Translations under genes and position numbers: made by a program
In this document: positions 35,226 through 43,749 of the stretch, piece by piece
How positions within the stretch are numbered: position 1 is the first letter of the stretch
Layout of the letters: each line of letters begins with the position of its first letter
Notes under the pieces: model-generated
The model's database searches: none
Seen by the model: only the letters and a program-made list of their open reading frames with translations
Told to the model about the DNA's origin: nothing
Origin: Alphaproteobacteria bacterium PA2
GTDB taxonomy: Bacteria; Pseudomonadota; Alphaproteobacteria; Caulobacterales; Caulobacteraceae
NCBI GenBank assembly: GCA_002256425.1
Contig: NKIZ01000001.1
Coordinates: 2,949,001 to 3,013,000, forward strand
Length of the DNA: 64,000 bases
Direction of reading: 5' to 3'

Positions 35226-36008
35226 ATGACGACGACAACGGCGCCTGTTGAAAAGCTCGATATCGGCAAGGTGATTCAGGTCAGCTTCGCTCTCGTCCAG
35301 CGATACCTGTCCACATTTGCCATTCTGTCCCTGCTTCTCGCAGCCTTGCCAGCCTTGCTGAACGCCTTTGTGCAAAGCCAGACCATGGCGAGCGTTGGAG
35401 CCTTCGGGGCACGCTACAGTTCCACTTCGGGTGTTTGGCTTGGAGTTCTGGGATGGCTGATTACCCTGTGCGCGAACGCAGTTTATCAGGCGGCCTCCAT
35501 CCAGATCAGCGTCTCGGATCTGAACGGCCGAGCCATCAAGGTCAGCGACAGCCTGCGTTTGGGCCAAAAGCATCTGGTCCCTCTGATTATCGTCTCCCTT
35601 TTGCAAGCCCTGGCTATTGGCTTTGGAACTGCCTTGCTGATTGTCCCGGGAATGATGATGGCCTGCGCCTTCGCTGTCGCTGCCCCGGCACAGGTGGTGG
35701 AGAACATTCCCGCCATGTCGACATTTCGGCGGAGCCGGGACCTGACCCGTGGAAACCGCTGGAGAATTTTCGGCCTGGCCATGGTCTATTTCATCATGAT
35801 CGCCATCCTAGAGGGCGTTCTGTTTTCCCTGTTTGGCGGGCTGACAACCCTGACAGATCCGACATCGGCGCCGCGCCTGATACTGCTGCCGATCATCACC
35901 ATGATTATCGGAACCCTGACCGCCTCCAGTGTCGGCGTCCTCTATTTCGAACTCCGCCGGATCAGGGACGGTGTCGGCGCGACCGACCTCGCGGCCGTTT
36001 TCGACTGA
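35226..36008 (+). CDS. Tandem membrane protein paralogue B
   Basis: A 260-residue paralogue of the 34299 protein. Shared landmarks: EKLDIGKVIQVSFALV at the N-terminus, ISVSDLNGRAIKVSDSLRLG in the middle, LLIVPGMMMACAFAVAAPAQVVE, RSRDLTRGNRWRIF and the C-terminal ELRRIRDGVGATDLAAVFD. It has about six hydrophobic segments. Copy A and copy B are the closer pair judging by the last 20 residues and the shared MACAFAVA. The 5' leader repeats that of copy C almost base for base (GGTTGAAACTC plus about 18 more). Function unknown; separate transcription from a duplicated promoter is possible. Confidence 0.8.
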   Translation: MTTTTAPVEKLDIGKVIQVSFALVQRYLSTFAILSLLLAALPALLNAFVQSQTMASVGAFGARYSSTSGVWLGVLGWLITLCANAVYQAASIQISVSDLNGRAIKVSDSLRLGQKHLVPLIIVSLLQALAIGFGTALLIVPGMMMACAFAVAAPAQVVENIPAMSTFRRSRDLTRGNRWRIFGLAMVYFIMIAILEGVLFSLFGGLTTLTDPTSAPRLILLPIITMIIGTLTASSVGVLYFELRRIRDGVGATDLAAVFD

Positions 36009-36085
36009 CACACAGAAGTCATCGACAACCTGCAGATACCGTGTTCACCTTCGGGCAGGGTTGAAACTCAGGGGCTTGCAAACTC

Positions 36086-36892
36086 ATGGCGATGACAGAC
36101 GTGTCCGCAGAAAAGCTGGATATTGGCCGGGTCTTCCAGCTGGCGATTGAAATCGGGAAGCGGCGGTTCGGACGGCTGGCCATACTGTGGGCCATCGCCA
36201 TGGCAGGAGTGATCGCCCTTGGCGTCCTGCTGGTTCTCGTCGCTGGCGGCACCATGCTGACAGACATTCTGGCCGGGGGAAGGCCGAGCCTTGCCACTGT
36301 GCAGAAAATCTGGCCGATCGCCTTGGTCGGCATTGTCATCATTGCGATCTTCACCGCCGTGATCCAGGCGGCCAGCATCAGTGTCGCCATCGGTGACATT
36401 GCTGGTCGGACCACGACCCTGGAGGAAGATCTGAAGCTGGGGCTACGCAAGGCCTGGCCGCTTCTCGCGGTCTCTTTCCTGTTCTCCATCGCCCTTGTCT
36501 TCGGATTTGCCCTGCTGATCGTGCCCGGGATCATGATCGGCCTGGCCTTCTCACAGGCCATCCAGGCCACGGTCGTCGAAAAGATCGGGATCATGCAGGC
36601 CTTCGATCGCAGCCGCTTTCTGACCCGCAACAACCGCTGGCGGCTTCTGGGCCTCTGGGCGGTGGTCATTCTCGCCTACATGGTCCTTTCCATTGTCCTC
36701 GGGGCCTTGACTGGCGGACTGGCCATGCGCGAGTCTGGCGCGGCTGCCGGCATTGGCGTCTTCGCCTCCAACATCATTGAGAGTCTGGTCGCCAGCATTG
36801 CGGGCTATTGCCTGCAGGGTGCCGCCTATGCCGAACTGCGGCGGATCAAGGATGGCGCCGGAGCGGCCGACCTGGGCGAAGTCTTCGACTGA
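36086..36892 (+). CDS. Tandem membrane protein paralogue C
   Basis: A 268-residue paralogue of the two preceding proteins. It keeps EKLDIGRVFQLAIEIGKRRF, VAIGDIAGRTTTLEEDLKLG, LLIVPGIMIGLAFSQAIQATVVE, DRSRFLTRNNRWRLL and ends ELRRIKDGAGAADLGEVFD, but is more diverged in its membrane segments and loop lengths, with a long first periplasmic part (VLLVLVAGGTMLTDILAGG). It ends three bases before the convergent RDD gene. That it and its relatives face the MoxR operon, which also encodes several membrane proteins, is noted without proof of a link. Confidence 0.8.
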   Translation: MAMTDVSAEKLDIGRVFQLAIEIGKRRFGRLAILWAIAMAGVIALGVLLVLVAGGTMLTDILAGGRPSLATVQKIWPIALVGIVIIAIFTAVIQAASISVAIGDIAGRTTTLEEDLKLGLRKAWPLLAVSFLFSIALVFGFALLIVPGIMIGLAFSQAIQATVVEKIGIMQAFDRSRFLTRNNRWRLLGLWAVVILAYMVLSIVLGALTGGLAMRESGAAAGIGVFASNIIESLVASIAGYCLQGAAYAELRRIKDGAGAADLGEVFD

Positions 36893-36895
36893 TCC

Positions 36896-37756
36896 CTAGC
36901 CCAGGTCGAACTTGTCCTTGCGACGCCGACCAAACAGGACCTGACGCTCGAGCCGCGCTCGCAGCGCCGCATAATAGGCGGCGAGGAAGGCGCGGTCTGA
37001 GGTCTCCGTGCCCCCTGTCCAGACAATGCGGCGGCGGATTCGGGTGGCCACATCCGTCAGGGTCTTGCGGTCGCCAATGCGCAGGACCCTTTCCAGCACC
37101 TGGAGTTCCTTGATCCCGTAGGCGTCCAGCTGCTCATCGGTGAAGCGCACTTCCGACAGGGCCAGGACCCCGTCATTGGCCAGGTCCGGCGCCAGCAGGT
37201 GCTTGGGGTTCCGCACCACCAGGGTTCCGGCGATCAGGTCTCCGGCCCTCAGGCGCTCGGCGTTGAACAGGGGAAACAGCAGGAAGACCAGCGACCACAG
37301 ACAGCCCAGGGCTATGACCCAGCCGTCGACACCGTTCCCCCTGGCCATCATGAAGGTGAGGGGCAGGAAGAGCTCCAGTTCGCGCAGGGCGTTGCGGGCG
37401 AAGACGGCGTCCGCGGTTAGAGGGCCCCCGTGCCGGGCGATAACCCTCAGCTTCATCAGCCGCTTGCCCGGCGTCGCGGCCCGGGGCTGCATTTCAAAGA
37501 CCGTGAAATAGAAGTTCCGCAGCAGGAAGAAGCCCAGGATCCAGATCACGGCCAGGGCGGATCTGGGGGCCTCGGTCTTGGTCGCCCAGACCACCATGCC
37601 CAGCACCAGGGTCATGCCGATGACCCCGGCGATGATGATCAGCAGGTCAATGATCAGGGCGCCTGCCCTGGCCGATACCTCGCCCAGTTCAAGCCGCAGA
37701 TCGACGCCTTCCGGAGTAATGAGCTCCCGCCGGCCGGAGAGATGGGGCCCGCTCAT
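36896..37756 (-). CDS. RDD family membrane protein
   Basis: A 286-residue membrane protein with the RDD domain in its N-terminal half (about residues 20-150): the hallmark arginine and aspartates appear in SARAGALIIDLLIII near residue 26, with a later ATPGKRLMKLRVI segment before the second helix pair. The C-terminal part (about 190-286) is soluble and Arg-rich. I start at the ATG at 37756, overlapping the SpoIIM stop as ATGA; the open frame 14 codons upstream is less likely. Last gene of the six-gene MoxR/DUF58 operon. RDD proteins are proposed transporters or stress proteins; here it probably works with the operon's membrane complex. Confidence 0.88.
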   Translation of the reverse strand: MSGPHLSGRRELITPEGVDLRLELGEVSARAGALIIDLLIIIAGVIGMTLVLGMVVWATKTEAPRSALAVIWILGFFLLRNFYFTVFEMQPRAATPGKRLMKLRVIARHGGPLTADAVFARNALRELELFLPLTFMMARGNGVDGWVIALGCLWSLVFLLFPLFNAERLRAGDLIAGTLVVRNPKHLLAPDLANDGVLALSEVRFTDEQLDAYGIKELQVLERVLRIGDRKTLTDVATRIRRRIVWTGGTETSDRAFLAAYYAALRARLERQVLFGRRRKDKFDLG

Positions 37757-38757
37757 GCGTCCAACCCCGGTCGCCGGGCATAAAAGTAGAGGCACCACAG
37801 GAAGGCCGAGACCGCGGCGATGGTCAGGCGCACGGGGGTATCCTGGATCAATTGCCGGGCGAAACCTTCCAGCAGGCCTGCGACAAACAGCATGATCACC
37901 ACGCCGATCATCACCATCCCGCCACGCTTGCCCGCTGCCATGATGGCGTCCATCCGCGAGACGTCCCCGGGGAACAGGCTGGCCCAGCCAATGCCCAGGC
38001 CGGCGGCGCCCGCCAGGATGACGGCGAACAACTCCGTGACCCCGTGGATCATCAGCCAGCCTGCGGCCTCAATGCCCAGGCCGCGGGAAATGAACACACT
38101 GAGGAAGGCCCCCAGCATGGCGCCCGTCGAGGCCATCAGGGCCGCCGTCGGCACGCAGAAGGCAAAGCCCAGGGCAAAGGCGAAAATCGCGATCCGGGCA
38201 TTATGGGTGAAGAGGAAGGACGCCATGACCCCCAGCTGGTCCTGTTCACCGGCCCTGGGCGCCCCATGCAGGGTCTCGCGCAGGAAGGCCGTGGTCGCCG
38301 CCGGGTCACGGCCATTGGCCAGATCCTTGGCGACAAAGGCGTGGAACCAGTCCGGATCACTCTGCACCAGGACCATGGCGACGATCACGCCCAGCGCCAT
38401 GATGGCGGCGGAGACCAGGGTTTCACGTCCGAGACTGCGCACGGCGTTCGGCCAGTCCCGGACAAAGAACCTCTGCAGGCGCTCCAGCAGCCCGATGCGG
38501 CCCCCATAGACCACGAAATAGGCCCGGGTACAGAGGCTCTCCAGATAGTCGGTCAGGCCCTGATCCAGGGAGATGGACCTGGCCACCGAGAGGGAAGACA
38601 GGGCCTGGCGGTAGAGCACAGGCAGCTCCAGCAACTGGGTGATGGACAGCCGCGACGGCGCCCCGCCCTCGACCCTGGTCAGCAGGCGCTCAAGCTTGCG
38701 CCAGTCGGCTTCGCGCTCTTCCCGGAACCTTTGACTCTTGAGCTGGAGCTCAGCCAT
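37753..38757 (-). CDS. Stage II sporulation protein M-like membrane protein (SpoIIM family)
   Basis: A 334-residue membrane protein related to SpoIIM, outside any sporulation context. An N-terminal soluble, charged helical region (about residues 1-100, with FREEREADWRKLERLL) precedes several membrane segments. The signature region is FTHNARIAIFAFALGFAFCVPTAALM, followed by GMLGAFLSVFISRGLG-like sequence (here GAMLGAFLSVFISRG) and a HGVTELFAVILAGAAGL helix. Such genes are regular members of MoxR/DUF58 operons. Overlaps the RDD gene by four bases and follows the DUF58 gene by nine. Confidence 0.88.
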   Translation of the reverse strand: MAELQLKSQRFREEREADWRKLERLLTRVEGGAPSRLSITQLLELPVLYRQALSSLSVARSISLDQGLTDYLESLCTRAYFVVYGGRIGLLERLQRFFVRDWPNAVRSLGRETLVSAAIMALGVIVAMVLVQSDPDWFHAFVAKDLANGRDPAATTAFLRETLHGAPRAGEQDQLGVMASFLFTHNARIAIFAFALGFAFCVPTAALMASTGAMLGAFLSVFISRGLGIEAAGWLMIHGVTELFAVILAGAAGLGIGWASLFPGDVSRMDAIMAAGKRGGMVMIGVVIMLFVAGLLEGFARQLIQDTPVRLTIAAVSAFLWCLYFYARRPGLDA

Positions 38758-38766
38758 TCCGCACCC

Positions 38767-40077
38767 CTAGAGCAGGTCCCGACGCTTGGCGTCGAGATAG
38801 GTGTTGACGAGATCAGGCCCCAGCTGGTCCGGCGTCGCCTCGACGATCTGGGCGCCGGCCCGGCGCAGGCGATTGAGGACGGCTTCCCTTTGCTGGAGCA
38901 GGCTGCCGGCGATGACCGCACGGGAAATGTCGTCGGCCTCCTGCGGCTGTCGGTCCGCCAGCTCCTCCAGTTCAAGGTCCCGCAGGACCACGAACATGAC
39001 CAGGTGGGTGCGCAGCAGGCGGCCGACATTCTCCAGCATCAGCTGGGCGCTGGTCGGGTCGGCGAAGTCGGTGAAGATCACCACCAGGGCCCGGCGGTTC
39101 AGCTGTCCGGCCAGCGTGGTCAGGCCCAGGGTGAAGTTGGTCTCCTCGGTGGAATAGTCGATCCCCGCCGCCAGCTTCTGCAGCAGGGGAAAGGCCGCCG
39201 CCCCGCTGGCCGGGCCGCTGGAAATCCGCGGTCGGGCGTCGAATGCAAACAGGCCGACCCGGTCACCCAGCTTCAGGCTCACAAAGGCCATCAGCAGGGC
39301 GGCGTTGATCACGTGGTCTATGCGGGCAATGCCCTGCAGGGGCGCGCACATGAGCCGGCCGGTGTCGAGGGCCAGGATGACCGGATGGTTCCGCTCGGAG
39401 TGGTACTCCCGGCCGACCAGCTTGCCGTGCCGGGCGCTCTGTTTCCAGTCGATGGCGCGGATGTCCATGCCCGTCTGGAATTCCTTCAGGGCGTGAAACT
39501 CGGACCCTTCACCGGTCTCCATCTGGGCCTTGACCCCCAGCATGCCGTCCCGGGCGAAGAGGCGCAGGGCGGCGTCCCGGACCCCGGCAATGTTCGGCGT
39601 GACAGCCAGGGCGTGATCGAGGACGTCGCGCCTCTGAACCCAGGCCAGTCCCAGAGGACCTGACCAGCGGGACCAGAGGGTTTCAATACGGCCGTCCCCA
39701 CGGCGCAAGGGGGTGATCTGCACCTCGGCCTCGCCCTGCCCGTCCCGGATCTCCACGGAGCGCCGCGGCAGGGTAAGGCTGAGGCGGTCATTGACGCCAA
39801 CGGCCAGCTCAAGACGCGAGGGCGCGCCGCGGGCGAAGGCGGCCGCGATCCTGCCTCCGCCCTTTCCGCCAACGCCAAGGGCGCCCGGCGCGGTCAGGGC
39901 CAGGGACAGCTTGTCCGGAGACGCCGCGAGCCAGGCGTCCATCGCCACCAGGGCCAGGGCCGCCAGGGCCCAGAAGGCGCCCAGGGTCCACCCACCAGGC
40001 GTCACAAGGCCTACCGCCAGCACAACGGGCGCGCCAAGCAGGGCCAGGACGATTGCACGGCGGGTGGGATAGATCAT
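38767..40077 (-). CDS. DUF58 protein (vWA-like, MoxR partner)
   Basis: A 436-residue protein with two N-terminal hydrophobic segments (about residues 8-50), a beta-rich region, and the DUF58 domain (about 195-300) containing GSEFHALKEFQTGMDIRAIDWKQSARHGKLVGREY. This leads into a von Willebrand A-like part with the metal-site start VILALDTGRLM in place of DxSxS, so the metal site looks degenerate (DTGRLM). DUF58 proteins are the regular substrates or partners of MoxR AAA ATPases. It lies three bases after the MoxR gene stop. Probably an inner-membrane component of a MoxR-assembled complex; substrate unknown. Confidence 0.92.
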   Translation of the reverse strand: MIYPTRRAIVLALLGAPVVLAVGLVTPGGWTLGAFWALAALALVAMDAWLAASPDKLSLALTAPGALGVGGKGGGRIAAAFARGAPSRLELAVGVNDRLSLTLPRRSVEIRDGQGEAEVQITPLRRGDGRIETLWSRWSGPLGLAWVQRRDVLDHALAVTPNIAGVRDAALRLFARDGMLGVKAQMETGEGSEFHALKEFQTGMDIRAIDWKQSARHGKLVGREYHSERNHPVILALDTGRLMCAPLQGIARIDHVINAALLMAFVSLKLGDRVGLFAFDARPRISSGPASGAAAFPLLQKLAAGIDYSTEETNFTLGLTTLAGQLNRRALVVIFTDFADPTSAQLMLENVGRLLRTHLVMFVVLRDLELEELADRQPQEADDISRAVIAGSLLQQREAVLNRLRRAGAQIVEATPDQLGPDLVNTYLDAKRRDLL

Positions 40078-40080
40078 GGG

Positions 40081-41037
40081 TTAGCGCGGCGCCTCGATCT
40101 GATCGACCAGTGAGGCCAGAACCTGATCCACCTGGCGACCCTCGATCTCGGCGGCCGGCGACAGGATGACCCGGTGGCGCAGACCCGCCAGGGCCAGGGC
40201 CTTCACGTCGTCAGGAATGGCATAGTCGCGGCCATCGAGTACGGCGCGGGCCCGGGCGGCCAGGGCCAGCATGGCGGCACCCCGGGGGGATGCGCCGCTC
40301 TGCAGGTCGGCGCTCTCGCGGGTCGCCCGCACCAGATTCAGGACATAGTCGACAATCTCGTCGCTCAGGCGGACCTGGGCCACCGTGTCAGCGGCGGCGC
40401 GGATCCAGGCGGCGTCGGCTACCTTTTCCACGCCCATGGCGGCCGGGTCAGCCTGGCCGCTGCGCAGACCGTGGCTGGCGATGATGGCCCGCTCTTCCTC
40501 GCGGCTGGGATACTGCAGGACCTGCTTGAACAGGAACCGGTCCAGCTGGGCTTCCGGCAGGGGATAGGTGCCCTGCTGTTCCAGGGGATTCTGGGTCGCC
40601 ACCACCATGAAGCGGTCGCTCAAGGGGTGGGACTTGCCGTCCAGGGTCACCCGGCGCTCCTGCATGGCTTCCAGCAGGGCGGCCTGGGTCTTGGGCGGGG
40701 TGCGGTTGATTTCGTCGGCCAGCAGCAGCTCGCAGAACACCGGGCCCGGATTGAAGGTGAAGGCGCTGGTCTGGAAGTTGAACAGGTTGGCCCCGACGAT
40801 GTCGGCCGGCATCAGGTCGGGGGTGAACTGCACCCGTCCGAAATCCAGGGTCAGGGTGTGGGCGAAGCACTGGGCCAGGAAGGTCTTGGCGGTGCCGGGC
40901 GGACCTTCCAGCAGGACATGGCCCCCCGCGATCAGGGCGGTCAGCATCAGGTCCACGGTTTCGGCTTGCCCGACCACCGCCTTGCCGATCTGCGCCCGGA
41001 TGGCGTCGGCCCTGGATTTCACTTCATCGACGGTCAC
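40081..41037 (-). CDS. MoxR-family AAA+ ATPase
   Basis: A 318-residue MoxR ATPase, a chaperone-like AAA+ protein that remodels or activates partner complexes. Walker A is [13 protein letters not shown] near residue 40; Walker B is [23 protein letters not shown]; sensor 1 is in [28 protein letters not shown]; and the lid domain contains the [14 protein letters not shown] motif with sensor 2 arginine. Starts with GTG at 41037, with GGAG seven bases upstream, inside the 3' end of the DUF4350 gene (14-base overlap). Central enzyme of this operon. Confidence 0.95.
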   Translation of the reverse strand: MTVDEVKSRADAIRAQIGKAVVGQAETVDLMLTALIAGGHVLLEGPPGTAKTFLAQCFAHTLTLDFGRVQFTPDLMPADIVGANLFNFQTSAFTFNPGPVFCELLLADEINRTPPKTQAALLEAMQERRVTLDGKSHPLSDRFMVVATQNPLEQQGTYPLPEAQLDRFLFKQVLQYPSREEERAIIASHGLRSGQADPAAMGVEKVADAAWIRAAADTVAQVRLSDEIVDYVLNLVRATRESADLQSGASPRGAAMLALAARARAVLDGRDYAIPDDVKALALAGLRHRVILSPAAEIEGRQVDQVLASLVDQIEAPR

Positions 41038-42244
41038 GGGTCATCTCCGACTTCCATTGGAACAGTTTGCGCGCCGCGGTCAGGGCGGCGTTGCGGTTGG
41101 TGGCGGACCTGGCCTGGGGCAAGAGGTCCGAAAGGGGTGTGGTGACGGAGCGCCCGGCTTCCTGCCGCATCAGGCGCGCTGTGCGGGCGGCGGGGTCGGT
41201 TTCGCGGTCCCCGGCGGACTTGGCGACCCGGGCTTCGATCAGGGCGGCATAGGCGGGGGTAAGTTCATGAGCCTTGCCCGCGGCATGGATCAGGCCAGCA
41301 GAACTGTCGATCAGGGCCGCCTTGCCCAGGGCCAGAGCCCTGCCTCCGGTCCGGGCCGGCCCGAACCGCACAGCCGCGTGCACCCCCATCAGGATGATGG
41401 CCGCCAGCAGGCAGAGGGTTCCGCCCAGCAGGGGCGGCTCGACGGCAAGCTTGAGCGGATTGCGGGTCCGCATGAAACCGTTCGGTGTCACGTCGAAAGC
41501 CAGTCCCCCATCGCCCCGCAGGACATTGAGGATCGCCATGCCTGCGCGGGCGGTGTTGATGTCCTTCAGTCCCTGGGTGTTGAGCAGGTCGGGATCGGCC
41601 AGGACCAGCAATTGGGTATCCTTGTAGACGGCCAGGACCATGCGACCCTGTTCATCGGTCAGGACCGGATGGAAGTCGGGACCGGCAATGGTTTGCAGCC
41701 GGTCGACCGGGCCGAGGGGCAGGTAGGTTCCTTCCCCGAACGGACCGCCGGCGCCATGGAGGCGGGGCCTCGTAATGCCCTTCCGGTGGTAGAAGGCCGG
41801 GCGGCTCAGATCGGAAATCGGACGCTGGACGGCCAGGTTCGACAAGAGGTCGATCTTGCGCACCCAGCCCTGGTGCCGGGGGTCTGGCTGGACCGACCAT
41901 TTGGGCAGGACCACCAGCAGATTGCCTTCCCTGTCGTACTCACGCAGGGCCTTGGGATCAAAGTCCACATCGGGCGTCAGCACCCTTAGCGCCCCGTTTT
42001 CATTGGGGTCTGTCAAGGGATCCCGGCTGATGACGACCGGCACGCCCTGGGCCTGGGCCATGACCACAGCGCCCTGGAATCCTATGGCCGATTTCGACAG
42101 GGGATGGCCCCCGCCATCGTCTCCCCCCCGAAGTTCGCCGGCATAGAGGCCCAGCAAGGCGAATCCGGAAAAGGCGAAGACGCCCACCAGAATGACCGCG
42201 ATCATCACCCTGGGTGAAAAGGGATTCTGGCTCTCTCCGCTCAT
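41024..42244 (-). CDS. DUF4350 membrane protein
   Basis: A 406-residue protein with an N-terminal membrane helix (about residues 14-32, [20 protein letters not shown]), a long periplasmic DUF4350 domain (about 45-285, beginning [25 protein letters not shown]), a second membrane helix (about 290-310, [21 protein letters not shown]) and a cytoplasmic tail. The ATG at 42244 overlaps the DUF4129 stop as ATGA; the open frame 15 codons upstream is a shadow. DUF4350 has a glutamine-amidotransferase-like fold in structure-based annotation but no known activity. Standard member of MoxR/DUF58 operons. Confidence 0.85.
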   Translation of the reverse strand: MSGESQNPFSPRVMIAVILVGVFAFSGFALLGLYAGELRGGDDGGGHPLSKSAIGFQGAVVMAQAQGVPVVISRDPLTDPNENGALRVLTPDVDFDPKALREYDREGNLLVVLPKWSVQPDPRHQGWVRKIDLLSNLAVQRPISDLSRPAFYHRKGITRPRLHGAGGPFGEGTYLPLGPVDRLQTIAGPDFHPVLTDEQGRMVLAVYKDTQLLVLADPDLLNTQGLKDINTARAGMAILNVLRGDGGLAFDVTPNGFMRTRNPLKLAVEPPLLGGTLCLLAAIILMGVHAAVRFGPARTGGRALALGKAALIDSSAGLIHAAGKAHELTPAYAALIEARVAKSAGDRETDPAARTARLMRQEAGRSVTTPLSDLLPQARSATNRNAALTAARKLFQWKSEMTRDRR

Positions 42245-42882
42245 GTCCACCGCTCCGGCAGGGCGAAGTCGGCATAGGCCTGGCGGCAACCGGCGAAGGC
42301 GTCAGCGTCGACGGGCCGGCCTCCGAACAGGCTGCGCTCCACCACCTGGGCGATCTGCGAAAAGGCGGTCCGGGCCGGGGGCGGCATGGCCTCCAGTCTG
42401 GCCAGGTCGCGACTGGTATAGGCAGGGCGCAGTACTCCCGGACGCTTGGCGGCGAAATCGTTGACGCTGCGGACCAGAAGCAGGTGGGCGGCCTCGGCAT
42501 AGCGCCCCTCCGCGGCCAGGGCGTCAGCGTCGCCCAGCAGGGCCTTGGCGCCCTCTGCGGTCGGCCGCCAGCCGGCCTCCTGACCGCCCAGACTGAGGGG
42601 TCGGGCCAGTCTCTGGGCGCGGGTGCGGATCAAATCCCGGGCGATGAACCAGGCGATCAACCCCAGGGCAAGGATCAGTCCCCCCCAGAAGAGGAATTTC
42701 AGGACAGGCGCAATGCCGATCAGGAACTTGCCGATCCCCTGAAGAAGGTCGGTAAGCCAGCCCGGCGGCTCGGGCAGCTTGTAGGTGACGAAGTCGAACT
42801 GCAGGTCCCTGGCGGCCAGCAGCTTGCGGTGAGCAGCCTGCAGGGTCTGCTCCGCATCCGAGGGCTGCGCCGCATCACTCAA
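42241..42882 (-). CDS. DUF4129 membrane protein, TTG start
   Basis: A 213-residue protein opening the MoxR operon. An amphipathic N-terminus is followed by one strong membrane helix (about residues 58-82, FLFWGGLILALGLIAWFIA) and a helical cytoplasmic DUF4129 domain (about 100-213) with YAEAAHLLLVRSVNDFA and the tail PAYTSRDLARLEAMPP. There is no ATG near the start: the TTG at 42882 has an AGGAG exactly six bases upstream (CAGGAGTTCGAG then TTG), so I take it as the start. DUF4129 occurs at the C-terminus of transglutaminase-like proteins and alone in such operons. Promoter likely in the 90-base gap 42883-42972. Confidence 0.82.
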   Translation of the reverse strand: MSDAAQPSDAEQTLQAAHRKLLAARDLQFDFVTYKLPEPPGWLTDLLQGIGKFLIGIAPVLKFLFWGGLILALGLIAWFIARDLIRTRAQRLARPLSLGGQEAGWRPTAEGAKALLGDADALAAEGRYAEAAHLLLVRSVNDFAAKRPGVLRPAYTSRDLARLEAMPPPARTAFSQIAQVVERSLFGGRPVDADAFAGCRQAYADFALPERWT

Positions 42883-42972
42883 CTCGAACTCCTGCAGCGA
42901 CCTATGGTGGTTTCAGCGAGAAACAAACGCTAGCCAGCCACGGAACGAAATGAAACCTGTTTCCGACAGAGT

Positions 42973-43749
42973 CTAAGCAGATCGACCGACTATATCTATC
43001 GTCAGACCGTCTTCGCCCTGACCAATTTCCGCGCGGACGCCGTAGGTCGCCGCGATCACATCGGCTGTCAGGGCCTGCGCGGGCGCGCCATCGGCGACGA
43101 TCCTGCCCTCTGACAGAACCAGCACCCTGTCGGCGAACCGTGCGGCCAGGGACAGGTCGTGCAGGGTCAGGACAACGCCGCAGCCCTGGGCGCCGGCAAG
43201 GGATCTGAACAGGGACAGGGCGTCCAGTTGATGGCCGGGATCCAGACCGGTCAGGGGTTCGTCCGCCAGCAGCCATTCCGGCTCGCCCGCCAGGGCTCTG
43301 GCGATCAGGACGCGGGCCCGCTCACCGCCGGAAAGGGTGGAAACATCCCGGTCGGCGAGGTCTGCAGCGTCAGCAGCCTGCAGGGCCTCCTCGATATGCC
43401 GGGCGTCGTCGGCAGACAGGCCACGGGCGCCTATAAAGGGCGTCCGACCGAGACCCACAAGAATGCGCGCCTCCACCGCCCAGGCGATTTCCGGGGTCTG
43501 GGGCAGGAAGGCAAGCCGTCGGGCCCGAGCCCTGGGCTTGAGAGCCCGCAGGCTGACATCATCGAGCCTGGCCTGACCGGCGTCAGGGAGTCTCAGCCCC
43601 GCCAGCACCTCCAGCAGGGTGGACTTGCCGGCGCCATTGGGGCCCAGGATCGCTGTAACCTGGCCTGGGGCAAAGGCCCCGGAGACACCATCAAGCACCT
43701 TGCGTCCACCAAAGCTCATGGTGATGTCGTCGAAGGCCAGCAGGCTCAT
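42973..43749 (-). CDS. ABC transporter ATPase (metal-chelate/cobalamin type)
   Basis: A 258-residue importer ATPase of the FecE/BtuD class. Walker A is LGPNGAGKSTLLEVL, the Q-loop lies in AFLPQTPEIAWA, the signature is STLSGGERARVLIARAL, Walker B is WLLADEPLTGLD, and the switch histidine is in VLTLHDLSLAAR. All catalytic residues are present. It is the last gene of a three-gene importer operon, overlapping the permease gene as ATGA. Substrate could be a ferric siderophore, heme or cobalamin; no TonB receptor or B12 riboswitch lies nearby to decide. Confidence 0.94.
   Translation of the reverse strand: MSLLAFDDITMSFGGRKVLDGVSGAFAPGQVTAILGPNGAGKSTLLEVLAGLRLPDAGQARLDDVSLRALKPRARARRLAFLPQTPEIAWAVEARILVGLGRTPFIGARGLSADDARHIEEALQAADAADLADRDVSTLSGGERARVLIARALAGEPEWLLADEPLTGLDPGHQLDALSLFRSLAGAQGCGVVLTLHDLSLAARFADRVLVLSEGRIVADGAPAQALTADVIAATYGVRAEIGQGEDGLTIDIVGRSA

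Noticed and set aside
37852..39663. Plus-strand open frame of 603 codons
   Set aside because: Antisense to the SpoIIM-like and DUF58 genes. His/Gln/Gly/Pro-rich shadow with no recognisable domain.
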